A DNA stretch of 64,000 nt from Synanceia verrucosa. Lineage: Eukaryota > Chordata > Actinopteri > Perciformes > Synanceiidae. The stretch is from assembly GCA_029721515.1 (NCBI GenBank), contig CM056563.1, positions 7,073,454-7,137,453 on the forward strand, read 5' to 3'. The translations under genes and the position numbers were made by a program. Positions 11,801 to 24,199 of this stretch are shown piece by piece. Positions within the stretch are counted from its first letter, which is position 1. The number at the start of each line of letters is the position of its first letter. A model generated the notes under the pieces. The model was not told where the DNA came from. It was given only the letters and a program-made list of their open reading frames with translations, and searched no databases.

Positions 11801-14800
11801 AACAAAATGACCAGAGAGCCAGAAGCTCCACTGCCCTCTTTCATCTCTGTCCAACAGACCACATGCAAAACAGAAAATCCCCTCAAAGTCAATTGGAGCG
11901 CACATGGAGGGATTTAAAGTATGAAAACTGCCAAAAAGGATTTTCTGTTGTGTGCAACTTCAGTGTGTTTCTCAGCTGTTTTTTGGTGGTGTGTAATTAC
12001 AGACCAAACAATAATGAACAAAACATGATATAGTGCACATGAAACCACACGGTGTAAGTGAACAAAAGCGTTAAGCTAATCAGTCTCACTCATGCGCTCA
12101 TTGCCAGCTTGCTGGGCCCTGCAGAGCTCAAGTGTGGGTGTGTTTGTCTGCACCCTGAGGCATCCTCCCCACACTCACCAGCACACAGAGCACAAAAACA
12201 GCCCTGCAGAAATCTACAGCGACGGTGATCCAAGCAAAGAGCCAAACAAAATACCACTTTATTGCTTTTACTACTTCATAAATTATTTCTTAAGGTGTTC
12301 TCTGTTTGGATCGCAGTCACCCTCACATTGGCTGCAATACCACTCTGGTAAATTATGGAACAACAAAACACAAGGACACAGAGTGCAAACTGAACAAGGT
12401 GCTCACAAGTACATCACTTCAGTACAAATAAGGAAAACGTAAAAAAAAATAATAATAAATGAATCATAAAACCTCCATAAACTTTGTGCCTTTTACAGAC
12501 AAAACACTAATGCATATATATGCATGCAGATGTCTTTACTGGATATACAAATCAGTTTCTCCTAAAGATTCAGATCAAATCAAGCATTTGTTTGTGTCCC
12601 CAGGGTGAGCTGATGCATCAAATGTCCATAAGACGGACACTAATAAATGCACTGCCAGGAACACGATACCACATAATGTCAAAATATGCAACTTAAATAC
12701 TCAAGAGGTCTCTTTTTTCTTTGTTTCTTTCATTTGCTTTCATTTTTCTCTCTCCTTTTATGCTCCAGGATAAAAATAATACTTATTCACATACAACACC
12801 GAAGGAACTTGTTGTTTTTTCATTAAAAGCATTATTTAGAAGAAATCAGGAGAAACATCTGCATAAGCAAAGTGAGGTCAGCAAGAAAGCAAAAGCTATT
12901 TCAGAAGTGATACATCTTTAAACTTCAAAGTTTGTTTTTTAATATTCACTAATTATATTTATACATTTCCTGAGAGACGTTCTCTGTCCTTATAAAACTT
13001 TCACACTGACTATCTGCTTTTAAATGAGCTGATGTGCACAACAGAAAGAACAGATAATGTTCGTCAAAAAGTATCTCAGTCCAATCTTGACTGAGTCTAA
13101 CAAAATGGAAATGTCTAGCAGTCCCATTGATGAACGCTGAATGGAGTGCTGGGAGAAAAGCTCTCACCGATCCAATAACCTCCTGCAGCTTTTAAACCTG
13201 CCCTATCTTCTTTTGTTCACACTCCATCCTCATATTTTTAATGATCTCTAAAGGCCACACACTCACAATGCATGACAATATGATGATCTGACTCCTGTGG
13301 CCTTTTCTAATGGCCAGGATGTATTAAAATGGTCACTAAAAATGAAAATGTGCAGTAGTCCCTTTGCTTTGCAGGGAGCTGCTTTCTTTTATGTTGTCGT
13401 CACTACCTGACCCAGAGCTTCACTTCCTGTGAAGGAAACATCTTCGATCCCCTCTGTGAGATGTCTTTCATGCACTTTTGTCAGAGGGGCACCTGTTAAT
13501 ATGGGCTAGCCATGTGTCTTAAAGGGAGTCCTAATGAGTGGCCCTATGAGCTACAGAGACACTGGTCCTCATTAACTCTGCTTCTATTAACCTCCACTTC
13601 TCATTAGTGCCCTTCATCATCACAGAATAGGCTTGGAGGAAGATTGTTTGACATGGCCCCCCTATGGATGTACAGGCCTGGATCAACAAATGTTCAAATG
13701 CGGTCGACAATAAGAGCCACTGATCCGGTTAAATCATACTGGAGTTGGTGTGTTTCAAATCTGAGGTCATTTCCTGACGTCATAAGTGGGGAAATTGACA
13801 CCTGCTGGATAAAAGCAACAGGAAGTCGGACAGATGGAAGCAAATTTTGCACTAAATATGGTGACAGAAGATGTGCTCGGTAGACACCTGGCTGAACTGT
13901 CCTGTGAAGTTGGGACCCACACATGAAGGAAAGCTCCATAATGCTTCTCAAGGTCACAAACTACACAGCTTACCTTTACAAGTTTAGTTCTAGACTGGAG
14001 AATTTTTCTTTCCAGCAGCCCTGATGAATATTTATTGAATGTCTTGTTAACGCCCTCTGACGAAAAGGAGTGGTAACATGACCAGTTGATAATCGTATAC
14101 AGGTATATTGATAGGCTATAAACTTCTGCTAATATAATGAGCTTAAATGACTTTGCATCCAGAAAATACAGATGTGTGTATCTGTAAAAAAAAAAACACA
14201 TGCATGTTCAGGTCAAGTTTGAGGTTAATGTTATTTAAAATCTCTATATTTTTATTCATGCGTCATTTTGTACCTGTGATACATTTGGGGTGGGGAGAGG
14301 TAGCCAGTTTGGCTTGGGGCAGCCCTGGCTGGACAGCTGAAACACAAACTTGTCAGTCCTCTCAGCTATGTGACGGCAGCACTGTTTCTAAGTGACCTCA
14401 AGCACAGCTTTGGCATTTCTGTACAGATCCTTTTGCTTCCTATCGACCAACAAATATGCTGATAGCAATACATTTGTGACGAGCCACTTATCAGTGGAGT
14501 GAGTGAAGGAGAAGCAATTCACTTTGTTTTAGAAAGTTCAAAAGGAGGAAAAGTTGATTTCCCTGGACCACAGTTTAAGAAGCGCATGAACAAACATGGT
14601 GCTGCTTCTCATGAAAACACACAGTGTGTCCCTGAGGCGTAACAAACATGTTGAGTGCATTTTCTACCTCATAAAACATTTCTAAAGTCAACTGTTATTT
14701 TCAGACTTGGATAGTTTACATTGCTTGAGCGTATCTGCTTCTTCTCTTTTATTGGTGCATTGTCACATTTTACAATGTATCAATGTATACAATATTGAGG

Positions 14801-15900
14801 GATTTTTATTTACCAATATCAACTTCATTTTTATGATCTCACTGTTCTTATCCCTTTCATCTGTCAGAGATTGGTCAGTTTTCAGTTTAGGCATTTTATT
14901 AAAAAAAAATATAGAAAAATTCAAAACAAATTAGCCGGTGGAAAAACTGACTGCATCGTCAAGCAGCATGTGTTATAGCAGGATGTGTTTGAATAGTGGG
15001 ACTAAAATTGGGAATTCTCCCCATGTCTTCCATTTTAATCATGTTTACTGCAAGTATTTATTATTTTCTTTTTGGACCTTTATTACCCTCTACTTTGCAG
15101 TTGTTTACCCACGGGAGGCTTTTTATTATTAGCAAGGAGAAAACACTGTCTGATTGGTCATTTAGTATTCAGAGAATGGCTCGGGTTAACTTCACAATAT
15201 TGAAGCCTTTGTAAATGTCACTCGAAATGACTTCATCTAAGTTAGTTACACTTTTAAAACTTAGCGTGTCCAGGTTCATCACTGTTCTAAATCAAAGCTA
15301 GATTGCACTATACTGTAACTGCAGCATTAATAGTGATGTGACATGCTATATACATTAGTTAAACTCACTTATTGTTATGCTTATTGTACAAGATTGATGA
15401 GATAAAATATGCATCATGCTCCCCTATATTTTAACAGAATGTCAACCATTTACACTACAGGGTGTAGTCTGTGGTAAACCTGGAGGAACCAAAAGAGAAT
15501 ACCTGTAGCTGACATAATGACAGATCATATCTTCATCATATCACATTATTCTATTCCAAATAGACCTACAGTGCACATTTTGTGAACATGTTTCTCTCTG
15601 TCAGATTAACATAAAAAAACCTTTTGACAGAAATCCAATCCAAACTCCAGATGGGATTTCAATTAAATGAGGCTCAAAATGTAGTTTTGCTACAGTTATT
15701 ATTACTGGGGAGGTGATGAAATGTCAGCTGCATATGCACTCCAGACAAGATTAAAATCACTGACAAGCACATAGAAATGTTAAAATCACTGCTCCCCTAG
15801 ATAAATATACTGTATCTAGTCTGAATAGGCCTTTAAAATAAAAGGTGATCTGCTGTTTCTTTTTGTTTCTTTTCTTCAACAATGTGTTGGGTGAAAATGT
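11801..15900. other. Non-coding stretch with a possible conserved element
   Basis: No gene supported over about 4 kb. Open frames are at most 144 codons and overlap in opposite strands, which is typical of chance. The segment 13485-13620 has low repeat content and clustered homeodomain-like cores ('cctaatgagtgg', 'cctcattaactctgc', 'tctcattagtgccc'), so it is a candidate conserved non-coding element by appearance only. The rest, including 14200-15880, is AT-rich and undistinguished. Confidence 0.4.
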
Positions 15901-16690
15901 GTAGTGGATGATGATGATGATAAAATAATGAAGGTCACTAAGAGCTAGTGTTATAGCCAACACTAAGTTATACCTCTGTCCAAACATTTGACTGGTTTAT
16001 GAATCCAGGTCACTTTCTGGGACCTCCCAAAGAGTGAAGACCAACCACCAACAAGACTGACACTGTGAACTCAAGGTCAAACTGTGCAGACCCTGACACA
16101 AACATCCATTGTTTAATGTGTTCACAAGTTCAATCCTTTTTTCCATATTCTTTGTTTAGAACAACACATAGTAGAATTAAGTTCCTAATATTCAACTCTG
16201 CTTTAATTCTTGAGTCTACTGTCATATATAAGTAATGTTGATCATAGCAAAGGTCAGTCCACACACAGATCCTCCTCCTTCTCCTGCTCTCATACAGACT
16301 AATGTGACACACATTAACATTAACTGTGGAATAATTGTACATATACAGCCATGTATAGACCTGCCTGTTGTACTATTTGTACACCTTCATGCTATGATAT
16401 CATGGTTCATCTATGTTGTTTAATTGGTTAATTCAACTAAATTCAATTGATCAGTTTTGTTCAGTGGCTTTCTATCATATCTGTGTTTGGTGTCATTACA
16501 GGTGAGAGTGAGAAGCTTTCAAATAGAGAAAAAAATAAAGTAAAGCAAAACAGTATTAACATTAAATAAGTTAAGGAAAGAATGTAGCGTCAGATATCTT
16601 CAGACGGGAGTGGTCAGTTGATCAAACACTGGACCCTCAACACAGACTATAAAACTACAATCTGGAATGATCTACTTCACTCCTCCTCAC
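15901..16690 (+). repeat. Inverted duplicate, copy 2
   Basis: This is the plus-strand counterpart of the reverse complement of about 10440-11015. Homology is interrupted by an extra segment of about 230 bp at roughly 16003-16232 and another of about 90 bp near 16395-16490. Copy 1 in turn has about 70 bp that is missing here near 15930. Homology fades at about 16680 and is followed within about 120 bp by a coding-looking stretch starting at 16802. The many indels show the pair is old. Confidence 0.6.
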
Positions 16691-16801
16691 TGTTCCTCTC
16701 TCTGGTCCACATAAAGACTAAAGCATCCAGACCATCTCTCTGCTCCTCTGTCCTGAACTAAAGTGTGAGGCATCTCCCCTGCCCAGACACAGGCTGCAGA
16801 A

Positions 16802-17174
16802 ATGAGTTTAGCCTCCATGAAGAACCTTCAAGAGAAGGAAAGACTGTCGACAGAAGACATGTTGAACTGGTGCGATGCCAGCAGACCCTCCAGCTACGAG
16901 AGGGAGTTTGAAGAAAGGCCATGGCAACTCGCTGCACAGAAAAGAGAGAGAGATGGAGATGGAAACAATTTGTGATGAGTCATGTCAGCCGACCATGTCA
17001 AAAGATGACCAAATATGTCCAAAGATGCTTAAAGAGGAAGTGACTCCAAGACTGTCCAAGAGAGCCACTGATAAAGCGACTCGAATCAAAGTCTCCTCCT
17101 GGGATCCAGCAGCTCCAAAAGGCCGAGGTCCAGACAGAACCTGCAGCCACTCCTCAGCAACTCCACAGAAATAA
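16802..17174 (+). pseudogene. Short coding-like stretch in two frames, unrecognised
   Basis: An ATG at 16802 opens a 57-codon frame (MSLASMKNLQEKERLST...) that ends at a TGA at 16973-16975. A second frame, open from 16875 to 17174 (99 codons, starting MPADPPATRG), overlaps it and continues with a charged, Lys/Arg/Glu-rich composition before a TAA. Codon content looks more gene-like than in the surrounding sequence, and the two frames could be one old frame split by a frameshift between about 16880 and 16975. I do not recognise the product. It sits just downstream of inverted-duplicate copy 2, whose end might be the 5' part of the same decayed gene or mobile element. An alternative is chance; I see no splice-site or polyadenylation context that settles it. 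Confidence 0.25.
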
Positions 17175-18201
17175 TTCATAACTGCAGAGTTACTGATTAT
17201 AAATACATATTTTTATTTTAATTAATGACTGATTACTAAATGTATACAGTATTCTCCTAGTAATAACGCTACACATGGTTGAAACTTCATTTTGAGAAAG
17301 ATAAAAAGCATCATATGTCTCTATTCTTGGCAGTATCTTACTGTAGTTCTCACTGACCAACCAGGCTGTTCTTTTCGTCGATGATCTCTGCACACTTTGA
17401 TAATCAGTTCTTTGTCAGTGTGATAGACTGCCCAGGGATTCATTCACAATGTCCTTCACAAAGCTGAAAGAAACATGTGCCCAATGAAGCATCATCTATT
17501 CAGCTGAACTGATAACCTCAGATAAGTGCGACTCATCTCCTCTGGGAGAATGTAACACGCTCTGTAAAATTGGCCGTCTCTGATATTTTTTCATGTCCGT
17601 GGTGCTTTGCATATTAAAGGGACAGGTGTTGGATGTTCAACTCCAATTATAAGCAATAATTATGGGAAAATCCACATGGAAGTTCACATATAGCAGTGTC
17701 AAAGCTAATCACTGCTCTACTTATGGCTCCTCACAGACCACACTAATCCGTCTAGTCCTGGGAGGGATTTGTGTGGCTGTACTAAAGATTACAGCTTCAC
17801 TGGCAATAGAGAACCAGTGAAAGAGAAGAGCACAAAGAGAACTTTCCATTTCAGAGGTAATGACTTAATGAAAAAAATGAGAAGAGGTAAAGCTGCAGTG
17901 AGGAAGGCTGTCCAGAGCCCACCTGGATTGACTTCCAGTGTGACCTGGCCAAGTACAAATTCCCCTTGAAAGGTTTTTGCGCAAGACCGGGAGCTTCTTA
18001 AGAGTTTAAAGTGGAAACTGATGTAAGGTGAAGAAATACAGATGCCTGTTAAGTGCTCTGCAAAACATCATCATCAAAGTTTCCCCCGAGGGAAAACAAG
18101 GTCCTGAGAAGCAGCTCTGTCGAAAGCAAAGTGACAATTGTGCAGAATTAATGGTGCAAAAGAGGAGAATGAGGCACACTCTCTTTGTAAGTGACGATAC
18201 T

Positions 18202-18202
<1 letters not shown>

Positions 18203-18236
<34 letters not shown>
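18203..18236. repeat. (AC)17 dinucleotide microsatellite
   Basis: Uninterrupted alternating AC. The Thr/His-rich and Cys/Val-rich open frames that cross it are translations of this repeat. Confidence 0.95.
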
Positions 18237-18238
<2 letters not shown>

Positions 18239-18944
18239 CTGCTGACAGGGTTTATGTATTCATACCTTCCATGCATATCAAGTCAATACTGTGAGATTAT
18301 TATTGGGGGAGAAATGGTTTAGTCATCAAAGTAAGGTGACCTGGTTTTCTGAGAGTGCACTGCACAGAATGCTGAATTCCTTTCACAAGCAGCCGTCCAA
18401 CTGCTTTGATCTCATCGTAACAGGCGGAAGAACTGAGACTGAATTTAATCATCTTTTTATATGAAAAAGGAAGAAATTTGATAGGGTGTGCCAGTCACCC
18501 CTCAAGGGGGAAAACTCAACTGACTGAGACAATGTAATCCATGGTTACTTTTCCAAGTGAGAGGAGAGTACAGCAGTGTGAGCGCCACCTCGTGAAAGTG
18601 ACGGCTTAAAAAAGGAAAGGGAAAACAGAGAAATTATCAGAAATAGAAAATAGAGTTGCAGGTTCGTATAGATTTGTCCATTTCTAAATCTGATCATTTA
18701 CAACACATACGCCCAAAACTGGTGTGAAGCAGAACAAGATTCAAAAAAAAGGCTGATTATTTATTTAAAAGCACTAATGCTGGGGAGAAGGGCTCAGCAA
18801 TTACCCTGGAAATGTGTTGAGAGGAGCTCAAAGGGCATGATTAAACGATGCCTCTTACACACTGATTGACAGAAGCTGAAGTCAAAGAGCGTCTGTGTAT
18901 TATTTATGTAGAAACTCCTGACTAGAATACAGAAATTCTGACTG

Positions 18945-19090
18945 ATAATAAAGGTGGACTGTATGTAGGATGTGGCAGCATCTCACTGTGAGGTGAGGTT
19001 GCAGAATACAACCAACATACACTTCTGCCATCTGGCAAACATGGAGGAGAACTACTGGGCCAACTGGACACAACTGTAGCATGTGTAAAA
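18945..19090 (+). repeat. Second degraded copy of the TTAA-type dispersed repeat
   Basis: Reads 'ataaaggtggactgtatgta', then 'gcagcatctcactgtgaggt', 'gaggttgcagaatacaacca' and 'atggaggagaactac'. This is the same phrase order as the repeat beginning at 11524, with a longer conserved middle. No intact terminal repeats or target duplication. Confidence 0.45.
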
Positions 19091-20674
19091 CACTGAATTA
19101 CAGTAAAAGTTCCAACATGTAAAATACATACATAAAGTATCAATTCAAAAAATATGGAATAGTCTCTTTAATATATTTAAAATAATGATGTCTGTACATT
19201 ATAATATTGTTGTATGTATGTGACATGCTTTCACATGCTTTAAGCAGTGTCTAAATGTAGCAGCTGGTCAGGATTTTCATTAACCATTTCACTTTTGGAG
19301 TACTTTGATCTGTGGTTTATATTTTAGAAGCTGACCACATGTTTTGTATGTGATTTCAGAATCAGCAATGCAGCTAGTGGTGCAGCTGCCATTAAAATAT
19401 GGTTGATTATTAGAGCAGAAGAACAGATTCTCACTTGAAACTTGAATATCATTTCCATATTTCGATATTGCATAAACACGTTTGAGAGTGAGACAGGATC
19501 ATGAGTGAGCAGAGCCAGCAGTGGATGCTGCTGGAGGATTCACATGTTGCCGTCACACTGCGTACACTGTGCAGTCAGTGAAGAGTACACTTTTCTTAAG
19601 CATCTCCACCACACTGAACCATATGCTCCAGCAAGCTGTTACTGTCGGCCTGCAGTAAACCATATACTGCTAAAAAACCTGCTCCCCTGCAAACAATTTC
19701 TAATAAATACAATATAAAAAGAGGCACTGCTGTTTTCCACAGCGTTGTTACAATTCTATTCAGTTTTGTGCCCACAAAGGCCCTTTTGTTAACTTGACTA
19801 TAAAATGGAAGGCAAATAAAATTTGGATCAATATGTTCTTTACTTCCGATTGATTTTGCATTTGAACTGCAGGCGTGAACTCCCAACCACCACCCTCAGC
19901 ACTTCAGAGGGGAAATACATTACTGATTACAGAGCTCTTGCAATGTGTCATAACATCACAGTGAAAAATAAAGTCATTCTGAATCGTGAAAAAAGAGAAG
20001 AATGCGCTCACAAAAGAGAAATGCAGACGTTGTTTTTAAAGAATCCACATTGGATGGCGCCTGAGGAAGAATGCCAAGCTTGACACGTTTCCACTCTGCA
20101 GTTCGTTAAGCCTTTTGTGCTCTCTTTGCTTTTTGAGCATCACCTCTTAAAGCTGAACACCTCCTTCCTTTTCCCTGCGTGGACCATTGTTTCACAGACG
20201 TGTTGTGTAATACAGTGAGTTGCACACAATTCCATGGTTGTAATGATTTATTGTGAGCAAAGTGCCATCTCATAGTGACAATGCAAATGCTTTGTATGGC
20301 AAGCGAATGGGTGTACAGCCTCTGACAGAAATGAAACGGTAGTCTCAGAGAGCAAATGAAAGCCAGGTGGCTGACAGCCAGAGGGCAGCCTGCTGGGGAC
20401 GGGCAAACTGCCTGCTGACACTTTAGTCCAAATCAATCAATTCATGGGAAAAAGACAGAAAGATGAGGGCCAGTTTTCAAAAATGGAGAGAGGGACATGT
20501 CAACCCTAGATTTCTCTAGAGGTACAGGAGCGGAGTAATGATGTAGAGAATCAGTTTTTTCAGTATTAAGTAGTTTCCAGACTTTGGAACAGATTGTAAA
20601 ACAAATCTGATGTTGTGAGAAGAAAAAGAGAGAAAAGTACTGTTTCCTTTACCATAGAGCTTGTTAGTAAATAC

Positions 20675-21376
20675 CAGCGTTGTGCTAGTTATTGAAAAAT
20701 AATAACTAGTTACAGTTACTAGTTACTTCATTCAAAAAGTAACTCAATTACTCTGTTGATTACTCACACCAAAAAGTAACGTATTACTGTTAAAAGTAAC
20801 TTTTGTGTTCCTCTTTAGGACCCTGGGGAGTGAGAGTTTACCTTATGGTGTGTTCACTGGAAGTCAGAACTTGGAGCTCAGATCATCTTAACCTCAAAGT
20901 TTAGTGCTCCCAGCTCTTCCAGCCTTACAGACGTACAACAAAACATGTAGCTACTGTTTACATCAGTAGCAGATAGCATGAATTCTCTGTCTGGTTGGTG
21001 AGATTAATCTGACTTTCTGAAGTGGAGATCTGACTTCATGGAGGGTTCTGATTTTAATTCTGACTTGAAGCTTGGAAACTCATACATTCGTGTACATATT
21101 GAGTGAAAACACACAAACGTTGGGCTCCCAATGCTGCTGCAATAACATTAATTCTCTGTTTTACCTGCCATGTTTGTTGCCTTATGTCCCTAGACATACC
21201 TGAGAGCATGAATGAAAGCAATCTGAATTAATCAATCAGGAATTAATTTACCAAATAACTGACAAACGCACCATACTGTAAGGTGAAACTGTTATTTATT
21301 TAAAAAGTAATACGTTAGATTATTAGCTACTGTCAAATGTGACAGCGTTACAGTAACACGTTACTGCCCAACACTG
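20675..21376. mobile_element. hAT-type non-autonomous element, 702 bp
   Basis: The left end 'cagcgttgtgctagttattg' and right end '...gttactgcccaacactg' are inverted relatives (CAGYGTTG). They are flanked by 8-bp near-duplicates, gtaaatac at 20667-20674 and gtaaaaac at 21377-21384 (7 of 8 match). An 8-bp target duplication is the hallmark of the hAT superfamily. The ends carry subterminal 'agtaac/gttact' motifs ('actagttacagttactagtt' and 'agcgttacagtaacacgtta'), typical of a common fish repeat. The interior (about 20815-21190) has no transposase. It matches, in reverse orientation, the interior of the composite element at 39435-41644. The phrase 'acaaacatggcaggtaaaac' on the minus strand looks like a start codon followed by a splice donor, possibly a leftover first exon of an autonomous parent. 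Confidence 0.8.
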
Positions 21377-21384
21377 GTAAAAAC

Positions 21385-23931
21385 GCACCAAATGTGTACT
21401 AATCCGCCACAGAAAATAGTTCCCAATGAATGCTCTATATTCACCTGAGTAACTTCAGTGTGTCTGATCCTTGGTTGTGTCCTACAGTACGCATCAATAA
21501 TGGAAATGTGAGGCCTTGAGGGAAACTGGAGAATAAGAGAGTGAGAAAGGGAAACAGATCCAAGCCTGGTTTGGTCTCTGAGGTCTGAGTCTTATGTGGA
21601 TTGGATCCACTCTGGTAGATTAATGAAGGAAGCAGGAGCTCCTAAGGGGAGCAATTCCTCCCACTGCCTGACTCATGAGTGGAGTCTTGATTATGTGCAT
21701 GAGCACCAACACTCACGTCGTTCCTTATCACCCATGACTGAGATCCTGCCGACATGTTCTTCATTAGAGGTCTGGGAGTGCAGCACTAACCAACTGAAGC
21801 GAAGCGAGGCTCATGCTACGCTTATGGCTCCGAGGCTTGACCTTGTGGTGGGAGGCACACTGGGATGCAGCGCTACGTTTGCTCTGGAAGATAAACAACA
21901 CAGAGACGCTCCAGTAGCTGCTCCACTGCTCCCACACGGTCAGCTCTAGCTGGGCTCGTATAGCTCAACAGATGGCGAGGTCAGCACAGACCGACACACT
22001 TCTCCTGATATAGACTTTGTCTTGCCCTGGAAGCTTTAGCATGACCCACTGCTCATATGTAGTCACCTAGGAAAGAGTCATTTTGGGGGAAAAAAGCATG
22101 TCAGAGTGTTATTTTGAAAGATACTGAAGTGGACAAAATAACCTACAATTAGAACAAATTATTCTAAATTCAGGACTTCTTGCTTCTTTGTTGCTCCCCC
22201 TGGAGCTCAAAGTATAACAGCATGTGTCTAATGTACAGCATTACTTAAATAATTGCTTATTGTTTGTGTGTTTTTTTTCTTTCTTAGAGCCAAGAATAAG
22301 CTCCTTGTTGCATCAGGCATTGTCTTCACCTGAGAGAACTAGAGGCCCGCAGGGAAAGACATGTTGAAATTGCGTAACGGTGAGCATGAAGGAGCCAAAG
22401 AGCTAATTACTGAACAACTACTGGGAGTGCCAGTCAGAGTGACACTTTTCTGCTCAGCTGGATCCATTTTCAAGTGAAGGGCTCAGGGTGCTCTGCATTA
22501 AACAGCCCAAACTCACTACGTATGGAGATGATTATGGAGCAACATGTGTGTACATTTTAATGTTTTGGGAGAAATCACTATGGCAGTGCTGCAGCTGTGC
22601 TGATGGCTTCCAAACCAGGGCACATCTTTGAGCAATGTCACAAATTGCAATGCTAATTAGATATGGACAAGAAGGCGCTATCACTTGGCTTTGAGTCATG
22701 ACTACACGGACATAACTTTCAATTCTACGACCCGTCTGCTCTTACCTACACTAAAACTAAGCACACATGAAAACTGCAAGAAAAAAGGGAAGTCATTCCA
22801 GGATGAGCAGAAGCTATCCGTTTAGAGAATAAAATGGCATAAATCAACAAAATAGCTAACTGCCAAATGTCTACTTTCTGCTCTGTATAATTTCATGGCT
22901 TCATGTTTTAGTGTTGCAACTCATGGCCACTTCAGTTTAAATTAATATCTGCTCTACATCCCTCTGACAGGTGCCTCGTTCCAACTTGATAAAGGATTAT
23001 TCACACACAACAACTGAGCTGTGAATTTCAAACTGAGTAGGCATCATAGCTGCTGTACATGGATATACCATGAGAAAGAAGCACATGAAAAGATGAAAAC
23101 CACTCTGATATTTGTCTGTTTAATATGACGCTACAAGAGCAGCCGGTTAGTTTAGCACAGCATAAAGACTGGAACAGCTAGTCTGGTTCTCTAGGGAAGG
23201 GAACAAAATGAACGTTTTATCTTGTTTGTGTAATCGGTACAGAAAATGGAAATAGAAATAACAGTTCAGTACAGTTCGATTCTCCCGTTTCAAGTATTTG
23301 TGCCAAGCTAACTCACTGCAGGCAAGCCATATACACAGCAGGGTGATAAGAGAGTGGTATCGATCTTTTCATGTAGCTCACTGCCAGAAGCGATTAAGTG
23401 TATTTCTCAAACTATTCCTTTCAGAAAGCGTTTGACTTATGATCTCTGGAAGACGCAGTATGAAGACGGTGCTTTAGAATCTTACACCACTGCCAGTGAC
23501 TGTAAATTACTTTTAAAAAAGAGAGGACAACTGAAACATCATTTATTCTTACTGGAGAGGGGACTGAGCAAGAAAAATGGTGTAATTATACAATGAAAAA
23601 GAAGATGATTTAATCCTGTTTCATGACGTCAAACCTGTGGATGATGCATCATCATTGAAGGGCAGCATAACTGCAAGCAATGAATGAATGAAGCAGAACT
23701 CCATTCAAAAAATCAAGGAAACTAACAATGCAGTCGTAACTAACGATCAAATATGATGATAAAATTAGATTAACCATCTATTTTGAATCTGTCCAAGGTT
23801 CTCCTGTAATTCAGCAAACAAATAATCCACCAAAGACCATCGTTTATTTGTAACGTGAAATGGATGAAAGATGTTCACAGCGCTTATTAGAGCTAAAGTG
23901 GTACGACTCTGAGCTGCCTCTTTCAGTGGCT
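21385..23931. other. Non-coding stretch, nothing recognised
   Basis: A 117-codon plus-strand frame at 21596-21949 is the longest; it shows no domain and no supporting splice or promoter context that I can identify. No repeat family recognised. The part around 22330-22460 is non-repetitive and could be conserved, but this cannot be judged without alignment. Confidence 0.4.

Positions 23932-24198
<267 letters not shown>

Positions 24199-24199
<1 letters not shown>

Larger units (their letters stand above)
17175..20666. other. Non-coding stretch; (AC)17 and one degraded repeat inside
   Basis: No gene supported. It contains the (AC)n microsatellite at 18203-18236 and the degraded repeat at 18945-19090, listed separately. 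Elsewhere only short frames without recognisable domains are seen. Confidence 0.5.

Noticed and set aside
21596..21949. 117-codon plus-strand ORF
   Set aside because: No domain, no splice or promoter context, and nothing recognised; chance is likelier.
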